A stretch of 55,606 nucleotides of DNA from Rubrivivax sp. Lineage in GTDB: Bacteria > Pseudomonadota > Gammaproteobacteria > Burkholderiales > Burkholderiaceae_C. The DNA is taken from NCBI GenBank assembly GCA_022842305.1, contig JALHPY010000016.1, forward strand, positions 1 through 55,606, read 5' to 3'. Position numbers and translations under genes: made by a program. Under the pieces are notes generated by a model. The model ran no database searches and was not told the DNA's origin. It was given only the letters and a program-made list of their open reading frames with translations. Each line of letters starts with the position of its first letter. The stretch's first letter is position 1. This document shows, piece by piece, positions 48,206-55,606 of this stretch.

Positions 48206-49174
48206 ATGAGCACCCTTACCGCAGCGCTGTACGGCGCCCTGGCCGTCTACCTGGGCGGCTGGTTCCTGAACTACTGGACCGGCAACTTCTCGCTGCTGCT
48301 GTTCATGCTGACCGTGGTCACCAGCTTCTTCTGGCTGGCCGAGCGCTACCGCTTCCGGCCCGCGCGGCAAGAGGCCGCCACGCAGCTCGAGCGCAATGAC
48401 GCCGCACGCCGCGCCGAACTGGCCAGGATGGGCATCGAGAAGGTCGACGGCGACGTCGCCCAGGCGCGCGAGCGGTTGCTGATGCAGCCCTGGTGGCTGG
48501 ACTGGACGGCCGGCTTGTTCCCGGTGATCCTGGTGGTCTTCATCCTGCGCTCGTTCCTGTTCGAGCCCTTCAAGATCCCCTCGGGCTCGATGGTGCCCAC
48601 GCTGCTGGTGGGCGACCTCATCCTGGTCAACAAGTTCCACTACGGTGTGCGCCTGCCGGTGATCAACAAGAAGATCATCGACAACAACCCGGTCAAGCGC
48701 GGCGACGTGATGGTCTTCCGCTACCCGGTGGACAAGCGGCTGGACTACATCAAGCGCGTGGTCGGCCTGCCCGGCGACGAAGTGGCCTACCTCAACCAGA
48801 AGCTCAGCATCAACGGCCAGCCGGTGCCCACCGAAGCCCAGGGCGAGCACTACGACGACGACAGCCTGAGCTACAGCCCCATGTTCCTCGAGAAGCTGGG
48901 CGATGCACAGCACAAGATGCGTGTCGACCCGCAGCGCAGCGCCTACTACGGGCCCGATCCCAAGCGCTTCCCCATGGCCGAGAACTGCCGTTACTCGCCC
49001 GAGGGCATGGTCTGCAAGGTGCCGCCCGGCCATTACTTCATGATGGGTGACAACCGCGACAATTCGCAGGACTCGCGCTTCTGGGGCTTCGTGCCGGACG
49101 AGAATATCGTCGGCCGCGCCTTCCTCGTGTGGATGAACTTCAGCAATCCCGGGCGCATCGGACCCTTCCACTGA
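48206..49174 (+). CDS. lepB: Signal peptidase I
   Basis: ATG 48206 gives 322 residues; the frame upstream lies inside lepA. There are two N-terminal membrane helices (about 8-45 and 99-118). Ser128 in IPSGSMVPTL is the nucleophile and Lys183 in LDYIKRVVGLPGDEV is the general base. The conserved box MGDNRDNSQDSRFWGFVP follows near the C-terminus. It cuts signal peptides from exported proteins at the outer face of the inner membrane. Confidence 0.97.
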   Translation: MSTLTAALYGALAVYLGGWFLNYWTGNFSLLLFMLTVVTSFFWLAERYRFRPARQEAATQLERNDAARRAELARMGIEKVDGDVAQARERLLMQPWWLDWTAGLFPVILVVFILRSFLFEPFKIPSGSMVPTLLVGDLILVNKFHYGVRLPVINKKIIDNNPVKRGDVMVFRYPVDKRLDYIKRVVGLPGDEVAYLNQKLSINGQPVPTEAQGEHYDDDSLSYSPMFLEKLGDAQHKMRVDPQRSAYYGPDPKRFPMAENCRYSPEGMVCKVPPGHYFMMGDNRDNSQDSRFWGFVPDENIVGRAFLVWMNFSNPGRIGPFH

Positions 49175-49205
49175 CCAGAACCCGGCCTCAGCAACCCCGA
49201 CGTCC

Positions 49206-49592
49206 ATGAAACGCACAACTATGGCCAGGCAACCGCGACCCGCGCCCCGCAGTCAGCGCGGCATCACGCTCTTCGGCCTGCTGTTCTGGGCCTTCATGGC
49301 CGTGTTCACCGCCTACTTGCTGATGCGCACGCTGCCCACGATCAACGAATACGTCACCATCCAGCGCACGATCGAGAAGATCGCCGCCGCCCAGCCGCCC
49401 ACCGTGGCCGAGGCGCGCTCGCAGTTCGAGAAGCAGAAGGAAATCGAGTACTCGATCACCGCCATCTCCGGCAAGGATCTCGAGATCACCAAAGAGAACG
49501 ACCGCGTCGTCATCGGCTTTGCCTACAACAAGGAAATCCCGATCTACGGCCCCGTGTTCCTGCTCATCAAGTACGAAGGGCGGTCCAAGTAG
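49206..49592 (+). CDS. DUF4845 membrane protein
   Basis: The protein has 128 residues with one membrane helix at about 20-41 ([20 protein letters not shown]) after a basic N-terminus. A periplasmic helical and beta part follows ([20 protein letters not shown], then [20 protein letters not shown]). This matches DUF4845, which is nearly always found between lepB and rnc in betaproteobacteria. The function is unknown. The start is ATG 49206; ATG 49221 is a second choice. rnc follows after five bases. Confidence 0.88.
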   Translation: MKRTTMARQPRPAPRSQRGITLFGLLFWAFMAVFTAYLLMRTLPTINEYVTIQRTIEKIAAAQPPTVAEARSQFEKQKEIEYSITAISGKDLEITKENDRVVIGFAYNKEIPIYGPVFLLIKYEGRSK

Positions 49593-49597
49593 CCGCG

Positions 49598-50302
49598 ATG
49601 GACAAGCGCCTCGACGCCCTGCAGCAGCGCCTGGGCCACCGCTTCGCGCAGCCGGCGCTGCTGCAGCGCGCGCTGACCCACCGAAGCTGGGGCGCCGAGC
49701 ACAACGAGCGTCTCGAATTCCTGGGCGATGCGGTGCTCAGCCTGGCGGTGTCGGATCTGCTGTACCAGCGCTTCTCGGGCAGCGACGAAGGCGACCTGAC
49801 GCGCGTGCGCGCCCACCTGGTGCGCGAGGACAGCCTGCACCGTGCCGCGCTGGTGCTGGGCCTGCCCGAGGTGCTGCGCCTGTCCGAGGGCGAAGCCCGC
49901 GGCGGCGGCGCGCAGCGGCCGTCCATCCTGGCCGACGCGCTGGAAGCCATCATCGGCGCAGTGCACCTCGACGGCGGCTGGCAGCCGGCGCTGGCGCTGG
50001 TGCAGCGCGTCTTTGGCGAGATCATCCAGGCCACCGAGGCCGAGAGCTGGACCAAGGACGCCAAGACCGAACTGCAAGAGTGGCTGCAGGCGCGCCGCAT
50101 CGCGGTGCCGGCCTACCGCATCGCCGCCACGCGCGGCCAGGCGCACGCGCAGACCTTCGAGGTCGAATGCGCCGTGGCAGCGCTGGGCCTCACCGAAACC
50201 GGCGAAGGCCGTTCGCGCCGCGCCGCCGAGCAAGAGGCCGCGCGCCGCATGCTGGATGCGCTCAAGGCCAGCGACCGCCCCGGTGGCCCGCTGCGGGCCT
50301 GA
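49598..50302 (+). CDS. rnc: Ribonuclease III
   Basis: The protein has 234 residues. The RNase III signature [20 protein letters not shown] carries the metal-binding acidic residues, with the second set in [20 protein letters not shown]. The double-stranded RNA-binding domain is at about 155-225 ([14 protein letters not shown], then [20 protein letters not shown]). It cuts rRNA precursors and regulatory duplexes. The stop is two bases from the era start. Confidence 0.97.
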   Translation: MDKRLDALQQRLGHRFAQPALLQRALTHRSWGAEHNERLEFLGDAVLSLAVSDLLYQRFSGSDEGDLTRVRAHLVREDSLHRAALVLGLPEVLRLSEGEARGGGAQRPSILADALEAIIGAVHLDGGWQPALALVQRVFGEIIQATEAESWTKDAKTELQEWLQARRIAVPAYRIAATRGQAHAQTFEVECAVAALGLTETGEGRSRRAAEQEAARRMLDALKASDRPGGPLRA

Positions 50303-50304
50303 AC

Positions 50305-51231
50305 ATGAGCGACGACAACACCCCCGCCGCCGACGCGCGGCCGCAGCGTTGCGGCCTGGTGGCCATCGTCGGCCGGCCCAACGTGGGCAAGAGCACGCTG
50401 ATGAACGCGCTGGTCGGCCAGAAGATCAGCATCACCTCGGCCAAGGCCCAGACCACGCGCCACCGCATCACCGGCATCCGCACGCTGGGCGACACGCAGT
50501 TCGTCTTCGTGGACACACCCGGCTTCCAGGACAAGCACGTGGCGGCGCTCAACCGCACGCTCAACCGCACCGTGCTGTCGTCGCTGGGTGACGTGGACGC
50601 GGTGCTGTTCGTGGTCGAGGCCGGCCGCTTCGGCGCACCCGACGCCAAGGTGCTGGCGTTGCTGCAGTCCGAGGCCATCAAGGACAAGCCGGCGCTGCTG
50701 GTGGCCAACAAGCTCGACACCCTGCAGCGCCGCCAGGACGTGCTGCCCTGGCTGCAGCAGATGCAGCAGCGCCACGCCTTCGCCGAGTACGTGCCCATGT
50801 CGGCCACGCGCGACGCCGACGTGCAGCGCCTGCTGGGCATCGTCGAGCCCTACCTGCCGCAGCAGCCCTGGCTGTACGAGGAAGACGCGCTCACCGACCG
50901 CAGCGACCGCTTCCTGGCCAGCGAACTGATCCGCGAGAAGCTGTTCCGCCTGACCGGTGACGAGCTGCCCTACAGCTGCACCGTGGTCATCGACAAGTTC
51001 GAGGAAGAAGGCAACCTGCGCCGCATCGCCGCCAGCATCGTGGTCGAGCGCGACGCGCACAAGGGCATGGTCATCGGCGACGGCGGCGAACGCCTCAAGC
51101 GCATCGGCAGCGAGGCGCGGCAGGAGCTCGAGCGGCTGTGGGACGCCAAGGTCTTCCTCGAGCTGTGGGTCAAGGTGCGCTCGGGCTGGGCCGACGACGA
51201 GGCCCACCTGCGCAGCTATGGCTACGAGTAG
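50305..51231 (+). CDS. era: GTPase Era
   Basis: ATG 50305 gives 308 residues. The GTPase domain has [34 protein letters not shown] and ANKLDTLQ. The C-terminal KH domain has [20 protein letters not shown] and [20 protein letters not shown]. It binds the 3' end of 16S rRNA during 30S maturation. recO starts 14 bases before the era stop. Confidence 0.97.
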   Translation: MSDDNTPAADARPQRCGLVAIVGRPNVGKSTLMNALVGQKISITSAKAQTTRHRITGIRTLGDTQFVFVDTPGFQDKHVAALNRTLNRTVLSSLGDVDAVLFVVEAGRFGAPDAKVLALLQSEAIKDKPALLVANKLDTLQRRQDVLPWLQQMQQRHAFAEYVPMSATRDADVQRLLGIVEPYLPQQPWLYEEDALTDRSDRFLASELIREKLFRLTGDELPYSCTVVIDKFEEEGNLRRIAASIVVERDAHKGMVIGDGGERLKRIGSEARQELERLWDAKVFLELWVKVRSGWADDEAHLRSYGYE

Positions 51232-51991
51232 GGCTGGCACCGCGCTGCTGGCCTATGTGCTGCATCAGCACGACTGGAGCGAATCCAGCCTGATCGTCGA
51301 GCTGTTCACGCGCGAACGTGGCCGCGTGGTGGTCGCAGCCAAGGGTGCCAAGCGGCCGACTTCCAACTTCCGCGCGGTGCTGCTGCCCTTCCAGCCGCTG
51401 CACGCGCTGCTGGGCCGCACACCGGCCGACGAGCAGGGCGAGGTGCACACCCTGCGTGGCGCCGAATGGGCCGGCGGACGGCCGCTGCTGGGCGCGGCCG
51501 CGATGTTTCCGGGCTTCTACCTCAACGAACTGCTGCTCAAGTTGCTGCCACGGCAGGACCCGCACCCCGTGCTCTTCGACGCTTATGCCGACACCCTGGC
51601 GGCGCTGGCGCAGCGCGCCGAAAGCGGCGAAGAGCCGGCGGTGCTGCGCGCCTTCGAGCTGCTGCTGCTGCGCGAACTGGGCTGGCTGCCCGAGCTGAGC
51701 CTGGACACGCAGACCGCGGCGCCGCTGCGCGCAGATGCCGCCTACGCGCTGCACCCCGAGGCCGGCCTCAGCGCCGCTGCCGCCGGCCTGAGCGGCGCCG
51801 ACTGGGTGGCGCTGGAGGCCGCGCTGGCACACGGCAGCACCGAGGCGCTGCGCCAGGCCTGCGGCCCGGTGGCCGGCGCGCTGCGCGGGCCGCTGCGCGA
51901 ACTGCTGCACTACCATCTGGGCCACGACAAACTGCGCACGCGCCAGGTCTGGCGCGGCGTGCAGCGCCTGGCCCAAGCCACTCCCCGATGA
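51218..51991 (+). CDS. recO: DNA repair protein RecO
   Basis: ATG 51218 lies inside the end of era in another frame and gives 257 residues. The N-terminal OB fold starts [20 protein letters not shown] and continues [20 protein letters not shown]. The helical part has [20 protein letters not shown], then [15 protein letters not shown]. The zinc cysteines of some RecO proteins are not seen. It helps load RecA at gaps together with RecR. Confidence 0.94.
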   Translation: MATSRAGTALLAYVLHQHDWSESSLIVELFTRERGRVVVAAKGAKRPTSNFRAVLLPFQPLHALLGRTPADEQGEVHTLRGAEWAGGRPLLGAAAMFPGFYLNELLLKLLPRQDPHPVLFDAYADTLAALAQRAESGEEPAVLRAFELLLLRELGWLPELSLDTQTAAPLRADAAYALHPEAGLSAAAAGLSGADWVALEAALAHGSTEALRQACGPVAGALRGPLRELLHYHLGHDKLRTRQVWRGVQRLAQATPR

Positions 51992-52782
51992 ACCCCCTCG
52001 TCGCCCAAGCATCCACCGCCGCACGCCACGCCGGCCCCACCGCGCTGTCGGTCAACGTCAACAAGGTGGCGCTGCTGCGCAACACGCGCCACCTGGGCAT
52101 CCCCAGCGTGATGCGCGCCGCCACGCTGTGCCTGGAAGCGGGCGCCGACGGCATCACCGTGCACCCGCGGCCCGACGAGCGCCACATCCGCGCCGCCGAC
52201 GTGCACGAGCTGGCCGCGTTGCTGCGCCAGTGGCCGCAGGCCGAATACAACATCGAGGGCAACCCCTTCCACAACCTGATGGGCTTCGTGCGCGAACTGC
52301 GGCCGCAGCAGTGCACCTTCGTGCCCGACAGCGAAGGCCAGTTCACCAGCGACCACGGCTGGGACCTGGTCGCCGACGGCGAACGCCTGCGCCCGCTGCT
52401 GGACGAATGCCGGGCCCTGGGCGTGCGCGTGAGCCTGTTCATGGACCCGCAGCCAGAGGCCATGCCGCTGGCCCGCGCCCTGGGCGCCCAGCGCGTGGAG
52501 CTGTACACCGAGCCCTACGCCGCCGCGCACGGCCAGCCCGGCCAGGCGGCGCAACTGGAGCGCTTTGCCGCGGCCGCCGCAGCGGCGCAGGCCGCCGGCC
52601 TGGGCGTCAACGCCGGGCACGACCTGAACCGCGACAACCTGGCCGATTTCCTGCGCGCCGTGCCCGGCGTGCTGGAGGTCTCCATCGGCCACGCGCTGGT
52701 CGCCGACGCGCTGGAACTGGGTCTGACCGAGACCGTGCGCGCCTACCAGCGCTGCGTCCGCGCCGGGCAGCCGCAGCCATGA
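51988..52782 (+). CDS. pdxJ: Pyridoxine 5'-phosphate synthase
   Basis: ATG 51988 overlaps the recO stop and gives 264 residues. It condenses 3-amino-acetone phosphate with 1-deoxyxylulose 5-phosphate, the last ring-forming step of vitamin B6 synthesis. Signature stretches are [47 protein letters not shown] and [19 protein letters not shown], and the C-terminal [16 protein letters not shown]. The usual GADGITVH site is intact. Confidence 0.96.
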   Translation: MNPLVAQASTAARHAGPTALSVNVNKVALLRNTRHLGIPSVMRAATLCLEAGADGITVHPRPDERHIRAADVHELAALLRQWPQAEYNIEGNPFHNLMGFVRELRPQQCTFVPDSEGQFTSDHGWDLVADGERLRPLLDECRALGVRVSLFMDPQPEAMPLARALGAQRVELYTEPYAAAHGQPGQAAQLERFAAAAAAAQAAGLGVNAGHDLNRDNLADFLRAVPGVLEVSIGHALVADALELGLTETVRAYQRCVRAGQPQP

Positions 52783-53183
52783 TCTACGGAATCGGCACCG
52801 ACCTGTGCGACGTGCGCCGCATCCAGGCCACGTTCGAGCGCCGCGGTCAGCGCTTTGCCGAGCGCGTGCTGGGCCCGGCCGAACTGCAGGTGTTCCAGGC
52901 ACGCAGTGAGCGCACACCGGCACGCGGCCTGCGCTTCCTGGCCACGCGCTTCTCGGCGAAAGAGGCCTTCTCCAAGGCCATAGGCATGGGCATACGCCAC
53001 CCCATGAGCTGGCGCGCCTGCGAGATCCTGAACGAGCCCAGCGGCAAGCCCTTCATCCGCCTGAACGGCGCGCTGGCCGAATGGTTCGACGCGCGCGGCC
53101 TGCAGGCCCATGTCACCGTCACCGACGAGAGCGACTACGCCGCCTCCTTCGTCGTCGTCTCGCACCGGAACATAAGCACATGA
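52779..53183 (+). CDS. acpS: Holo-ACP synthase
   Basis: The protein has 134 residues from ATG 52779 within the pdxJ stop. Metal-binding Asp8 is in [14 protein letters not shown], and the second site is in [15 protein letters not shown]. It transfers phosphopantetheine from CoA to AcpP. pdxJ-acpS is the common order in proteobacteria. The stop overlaps the nagZ start as ATGA. Confidence 0.97.
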   Translation: MIYGIGTDLCDVRRIQATFERRGQRFAERVLGPAELQVFQARSERTPARGLRFLATRFSAKEAFSKAIGMGIRHPMSWRACEILNEPSGKPFIRLNGALAEWFDARGLQAHVTVTDESDYAASFVVVSHRNIST

Positions 53184-54244
53184 CCGACCATGCCCCCGTG
53201 GTGCTCGACATCGCCGGCACCACCCTCACCCCGGCCGACCGTAAGCGCCTGCGCCACCCGCTCACCGGCGGGCTGATCCTGTTCGCGCGCAACTGGCAAA
53301 GCCGGCTGCAGCTGACCGAGCTCACCGCGGCCATCAAGGACGAGCGGCCCGACGTGCTGATCTGCGTGGACCATGAGGGCGGCCGCGTGCAGCGCTTTCG
53401 CAGCGACGGCTTCACCACCCTGCCGGCCATGCGCGCCCTGGGTGAGCTGTGGATGCGTGACGCCCTGACCGCCACCGACGCCGCCACTGCGGCCGGCCAC
53501 GTGCTGGCGTCCGAGCTGCGCGCCTGCGGCGTGGACCTGAGCTTCACCCCGGTGCTGGACCTGGACCACGGCGGCAGCAGCGTCATCGGCGACCGCGCCT
53601 TCCACCGCGACGCGCGCGTGGCCGCGCTGCTGGCCAAGAGCCTGATGCACGGCCTTTTGCGCGCCGGCATGGGCAACTGCGGCAAGCATTTCCCCGGCCA
53701 CGGCTTCGTCAAGGCCGACAGCCATGTGGCCGTGCCGGTGGACCGGCGCAGCCTGAAAGCCATCCTGGCCGACGACGCCCGGCCCTACGAGTGGCTCAGC
53801 ACCAGCCTCACCGCGGTGATGCCGGCGCATGTGATCTATCCCAAGGTCGACGGCCACCCGGCCGGCTTTTCCGAGCGCTGGCTCAAGGAGATCCTGCGCG
53901 GCCGGCTGGGCTTCACCGGCGCGGTGTTCAGCGACGACCTGAGCATGGAAGGCGCGCGCCACCTGGGCGCCGGCGGCGGCATGCTCAGCTACCCCGAGGC
54001 GGCCACGGTGGCGCTGAACGCCGGCTGCGACATGGTGCTGCTGTGCAACCAGTCACTGGACGGCGGCGCCGCGGTGGACGAGTTGCTGGCCGGCCTGGAA
54101 CAGGCCGAAGCCCTGGGCCACTGGCAGCCCGACCCGGACAGCGAACAGCGCCGCCTGGCGCTGCTGCCGCAGACCCCGCCACTGGGCTGGGACGACTTGA
54201 TGCACGACCCGGTGTACCAGCACGCGCTGGAACGCCTGCCCTGA
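53180..54244 (+). CDS. nagZ: Beta-N-acetylhexosaminidase NagZ
   Basis: The protein has 354 residues of glycoside hydrolase family 3. Substrate and catalytic loops are visible: [33 protein letters not shown] (the His-Asp general acid loop) and [15 protein letters not shown], in which the Asp is the nucleophile. It removes GlcNAc from 1,6-anhydro-muropeptides in the cytoplasm during cell-wall recycling. It is the last gene of the run begun by lepA and is followed at once by a terminator. Confidence 0.96.
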   Translation: MTDHAPVVLDIAGTTLTPADRKRLRHPLTGGLILFARNWQSRLQLTELTAAIKDERPDVLICVDHEGGRVQRFRSDGFTTLPAMRALGELWMRDALTATDAATAAGHVLASELRACGVDLSFTPVLDLDHGGSSVIGDRAFHRDARVAALLAKSLMHGLLRAGMGNCGKHFPGHGFVKADSHVAVPVDRRSLKAILADDARPYEWLSTSLTAVMPAHVIYPKVDGHPAGFSERWLKEILRGRLGFTGAVFSDDLSMEGARHLGAGGGMLSYPEAATVALNAGCDMVLLCNQSLDGGAAVDELLAGLEQAEALGHWQPDPDSEQRRLALLPQTPPLGWDDLMHDPVYQHALERLP

Positions 54245-54251
54245 ATGAGAT

Positions 54252-54276
54252 GAGGCCCCGCGAGCGGGGCCTCTTT
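54252..54276. terminator. Terminator between nagZ and rne
   Basis: GAGGCCCCG (54252-54260) pairs with CGGGGCCTC (54265-54273) around a CGAG tetraloop, followed by TTT and, on the other strand, by the ATCTCATT region. It stands between two convergent genes and can serve both. Confidence 0.8.
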
Positions 54277-54296
54277 GCATCAGCTCTGGCAGAGCG

Positions 54297-55606
54297 TCAG
54301 CGGGCGGCCGACTCGAAAGGCAGCTTGAGCTGCGACAAGTCCTTGCGCGTCTCCACCAGCACCAGCGGGCCTTCGTCGACCAGCACCGTGCGGCGCGGTT
54401 CACGCGGCACGCGGATCTGCGGCGCCTCGGCGGCCATGGCCGCGCGCACGGCGCTGATCTTCTCGGTGTCGGACTGCACCCACTCCAGCCCGGCCGATGC
54501 GGCCAGCGCATCCAGTTCGGTGGTGGGCAGGGCATAGGGCTCGATGCGCACCGGGGCGGGTGCGGCCACCGGTGCGGCCGGTGCGGCGCGCATCACGGGC
54601 AGGGGCAGCGGCGCAGGTGCTGCGGCCTGGACCACCATCGGCTGGATTGGCGGCGCCACGGTCACGGAGACGGGCTGGAAGGCCTCTTCCTGCAGCGCGA
54701 CAGGCGCGCGCTCGAAGGCCTCGCGGGCGTCACCGCCCTCGCCACCTTCACGCACACCGTCGCGCTCGCGGTCACGCCCGCGGCCACGGCCACGACGGCC
54801 GCGTTCGCGTTCGCCACCTTCGGCCGGTGCGGCCTGGGGCTCGGTCACGCCATCGATCGGCAGGGCTGGTGCGGTGGCATCGACCTCGCCTTCGACAGCG
54901 CCTTGCAGCGGCTGGCCTTCTTCGCTGCGGCCTTCACCGCGGTCGCGACCACCGCGCCGGCGGCGGCGGCGGCCGTCGCGCGCTTCGCCTTCGGCCGCAG
55001 GGGCATCGCCGCCCTGGGCGCTGTCGACAAAGGCCTGCTGCGCCGGCTGTTGCTGCTCGGCGCCCTCTTCGGGGCGCGGCGTGCGCTCGGGGCGCGGGCC
55101 GCGGCGGCTGTCGTCGCGCGGCGGGCGGTCCTCACGCGGAGGACGGTCCTCACGCGGGGCGGCGGCCGTCGCGTCACTGGTCGTCGCGTCGGGACGCGGA
55201 CCACGGCCGCGGTTGTCGCGGCCTTCGCCGCGGTTCTCGCCGCCTCGGCTCTCACCGCCGCGGCCTTCACTGCCACGGTTGTCACCACGCGCTTCGCCAC
55301 GGCCTTCGCCGCGTCCTTCAGCACTGCGGCCATCGCGGTCGCGGCCGCCACGGCCACCACGGCCGCCGCGTTCGCCGCGCTCACCACCGCGTTCACTGCG
55401 TTCGCCACGCCGGCCTTCGCGCTTGTCACCAGCGGCCGGGGCCACTTCGGGTGCGGGCGCAGGGGCGGTCACCACCGGGGTGGCCACGGGCGCCGGGGCG
55501 GGCTCACCCACCAGCAAGCGCTTGACCCAGCCGAAGAAGCCCGAACCGGCCGCGGGCACCGCGGCAGGCGCCGGGGCCGGTGCAGGCACGGGCGCCGGGG
55601 CGGGCG
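54297..55606 (-). CDS. rne: Ribonuclease E, C-terminal part (5' end outside window)
   Basis: The frame is open to the window edge; only the last 436 or so residues are seen, and the catalytic half lies beyond. The visible start is Pro/Ala-rich, then SGFFGWVKRLLVG, which fits the amphipathic membrane-binding helix of RNase E. A long disordered stretch rich in Arg, Gly, Glu and Asp with RGGRGGRGGR-type repeats follows and probably binds RNA. The last 70 residues are more ordered: LEWVQSDTEKISAVRAAMAA, VPREPRRTVLVDEGPLVLVE and LSQLKLPFES, the end typical of Burkholderiales RNase E. It organises the RNA degradosome. It is intact as far as can be seen. Confidence 0.88.
   Translation of the reverse strand, partial: PAPAPVPAPAPAPAAVPAAGSGFFGWVKRLLVGEPAPAPVATPVVTAPAPAPEVAPAAGDKREGRRGERSERGGERGERGGRGGRGGRDRDGRSAEGRGEGRGEARGDNRGSEGRGGESRGGENRGEGRDNRGRGPRPDATTSDATAAAPREDRPPREDRPPRDDSRRGPRPERTPRPEEGAEQQQPAQQAFVDSAQGGDAPAAEGEARDGRRRRRRGGRDRGEGRSEEGQPLQGAVEGEVDATAPALPIDGVTEPQAAPAEGGERERGRRGRGRGRDRERDGVREGGEGGDAREAFERAPVALQEEAFQPVSVTVAPPIQPMVVQAAAPAPLPLPVMRAAPAAPVAAPAPVRIEPYALPTTELDALAASAGLEWVQSDTEKISAVRAAMAAEAPQIRVPREPRRTVLVDEGPLVLVETRKDLSQLKLPFESAAR

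Noticed and set aside
54497..55525. Long plus-strand frame opposite rne
   Set aside because: It is a shadow of the GC-rich, repetitive RNase E tail; its translation is Arg/Ala/Pro noise with no start signal.

Overview
The window is GC-rich (roughly 65-70% by eye) chromosomal DNA of a betaproteobacterium, most likely order Burkholderiales. This rests on gene order: rpmF-plsX-fabHDG-acpP-fabF-rpoE-rseA-rseB-mucD-lepA-lepB-rnc-era-recO-pdxJ-acpS-nagZ, followed by a convergent rne whose tail is of the Burkholderiales type. A species cannot be named from the sequence alone. No rRNA, tRNA, CRISPR array, transposase or integrase was found.

Left part (1-10.6 kb) is accessory. It holds the 3' end of a large beta-strand-repeat surface protein, followed at once by a Tat-exported caspase-fold peptidase. 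On the other strand are a membrane protein with a c-type heme motif and HAMP domain but no output domain, a Ser/Thr kinase with two copies of a small C-terminal domain, and a small membrane protein. Then come a metallo-beta-lactamase-fold hydrolase, the two ethanolamine ammonia-lyase subunits (eutB, eutC) and a convergent L-serine dehydratase (sdaA).

Centre (10.7-30.7 kb) is a 20 kb surface-polysaccharide locus on the minus strand. In transcription order it encodes an outer-membrane export protein (wza-like), a chain-length protein (wzz-like), a CgeB-like glycosyltransferase, a methyltransferase, a flippase (wzx-like), a polymerase candidate (wzy-like), an asparagine-synthase-like amidotransferase, a family 2 glycosyltransferase, a second CgeB-like protein, two overlapping methyltransferases (one with a C-terminal zinc ribbon), a family 4 glycosyltransferase, the three UDP-L-FucNAc enzymes (fnlA, fnlB, fnlC) and a WbuB-like transferase. 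A divergent wecA-like gene probably starts the repeat unit on undecaprenyl phosphate. The pathway reads as Wzx/Wzy-dependent with L-FucNAc in the repeat. Parts of the locus, above all the polymerase gene, are clearly more AT-rich than the flanks.

Right part (32-55.6 kb) is conserved housekeeping: a DEAD-box helicase, an RsmI-family methyltransferase, Maf, YceD, L32, PlsX and the type II fatty acid synthesis genes, the sigma-E regulon core (rpoE, rseA, rseB, degP/mucD), then lepA, signal peptidase, RNase III, Era, RecO, PdxJ, AcpS and NagZ. Many neighbours overlap by four bases and are probably translationally coupled. The only long gap (45871-46388) holds a terminator, an 18-bp-stem hairpin and a candidate small RNA with its own -10 box and a strong intrinsic terminator.

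The best leads for new biology are the exoprotein-caspase pair, the heme-HAMP protein plus kinase pair, the candidate small RNA before lepA, and the unusual methyltransferase pair in the polysaccharide locus.
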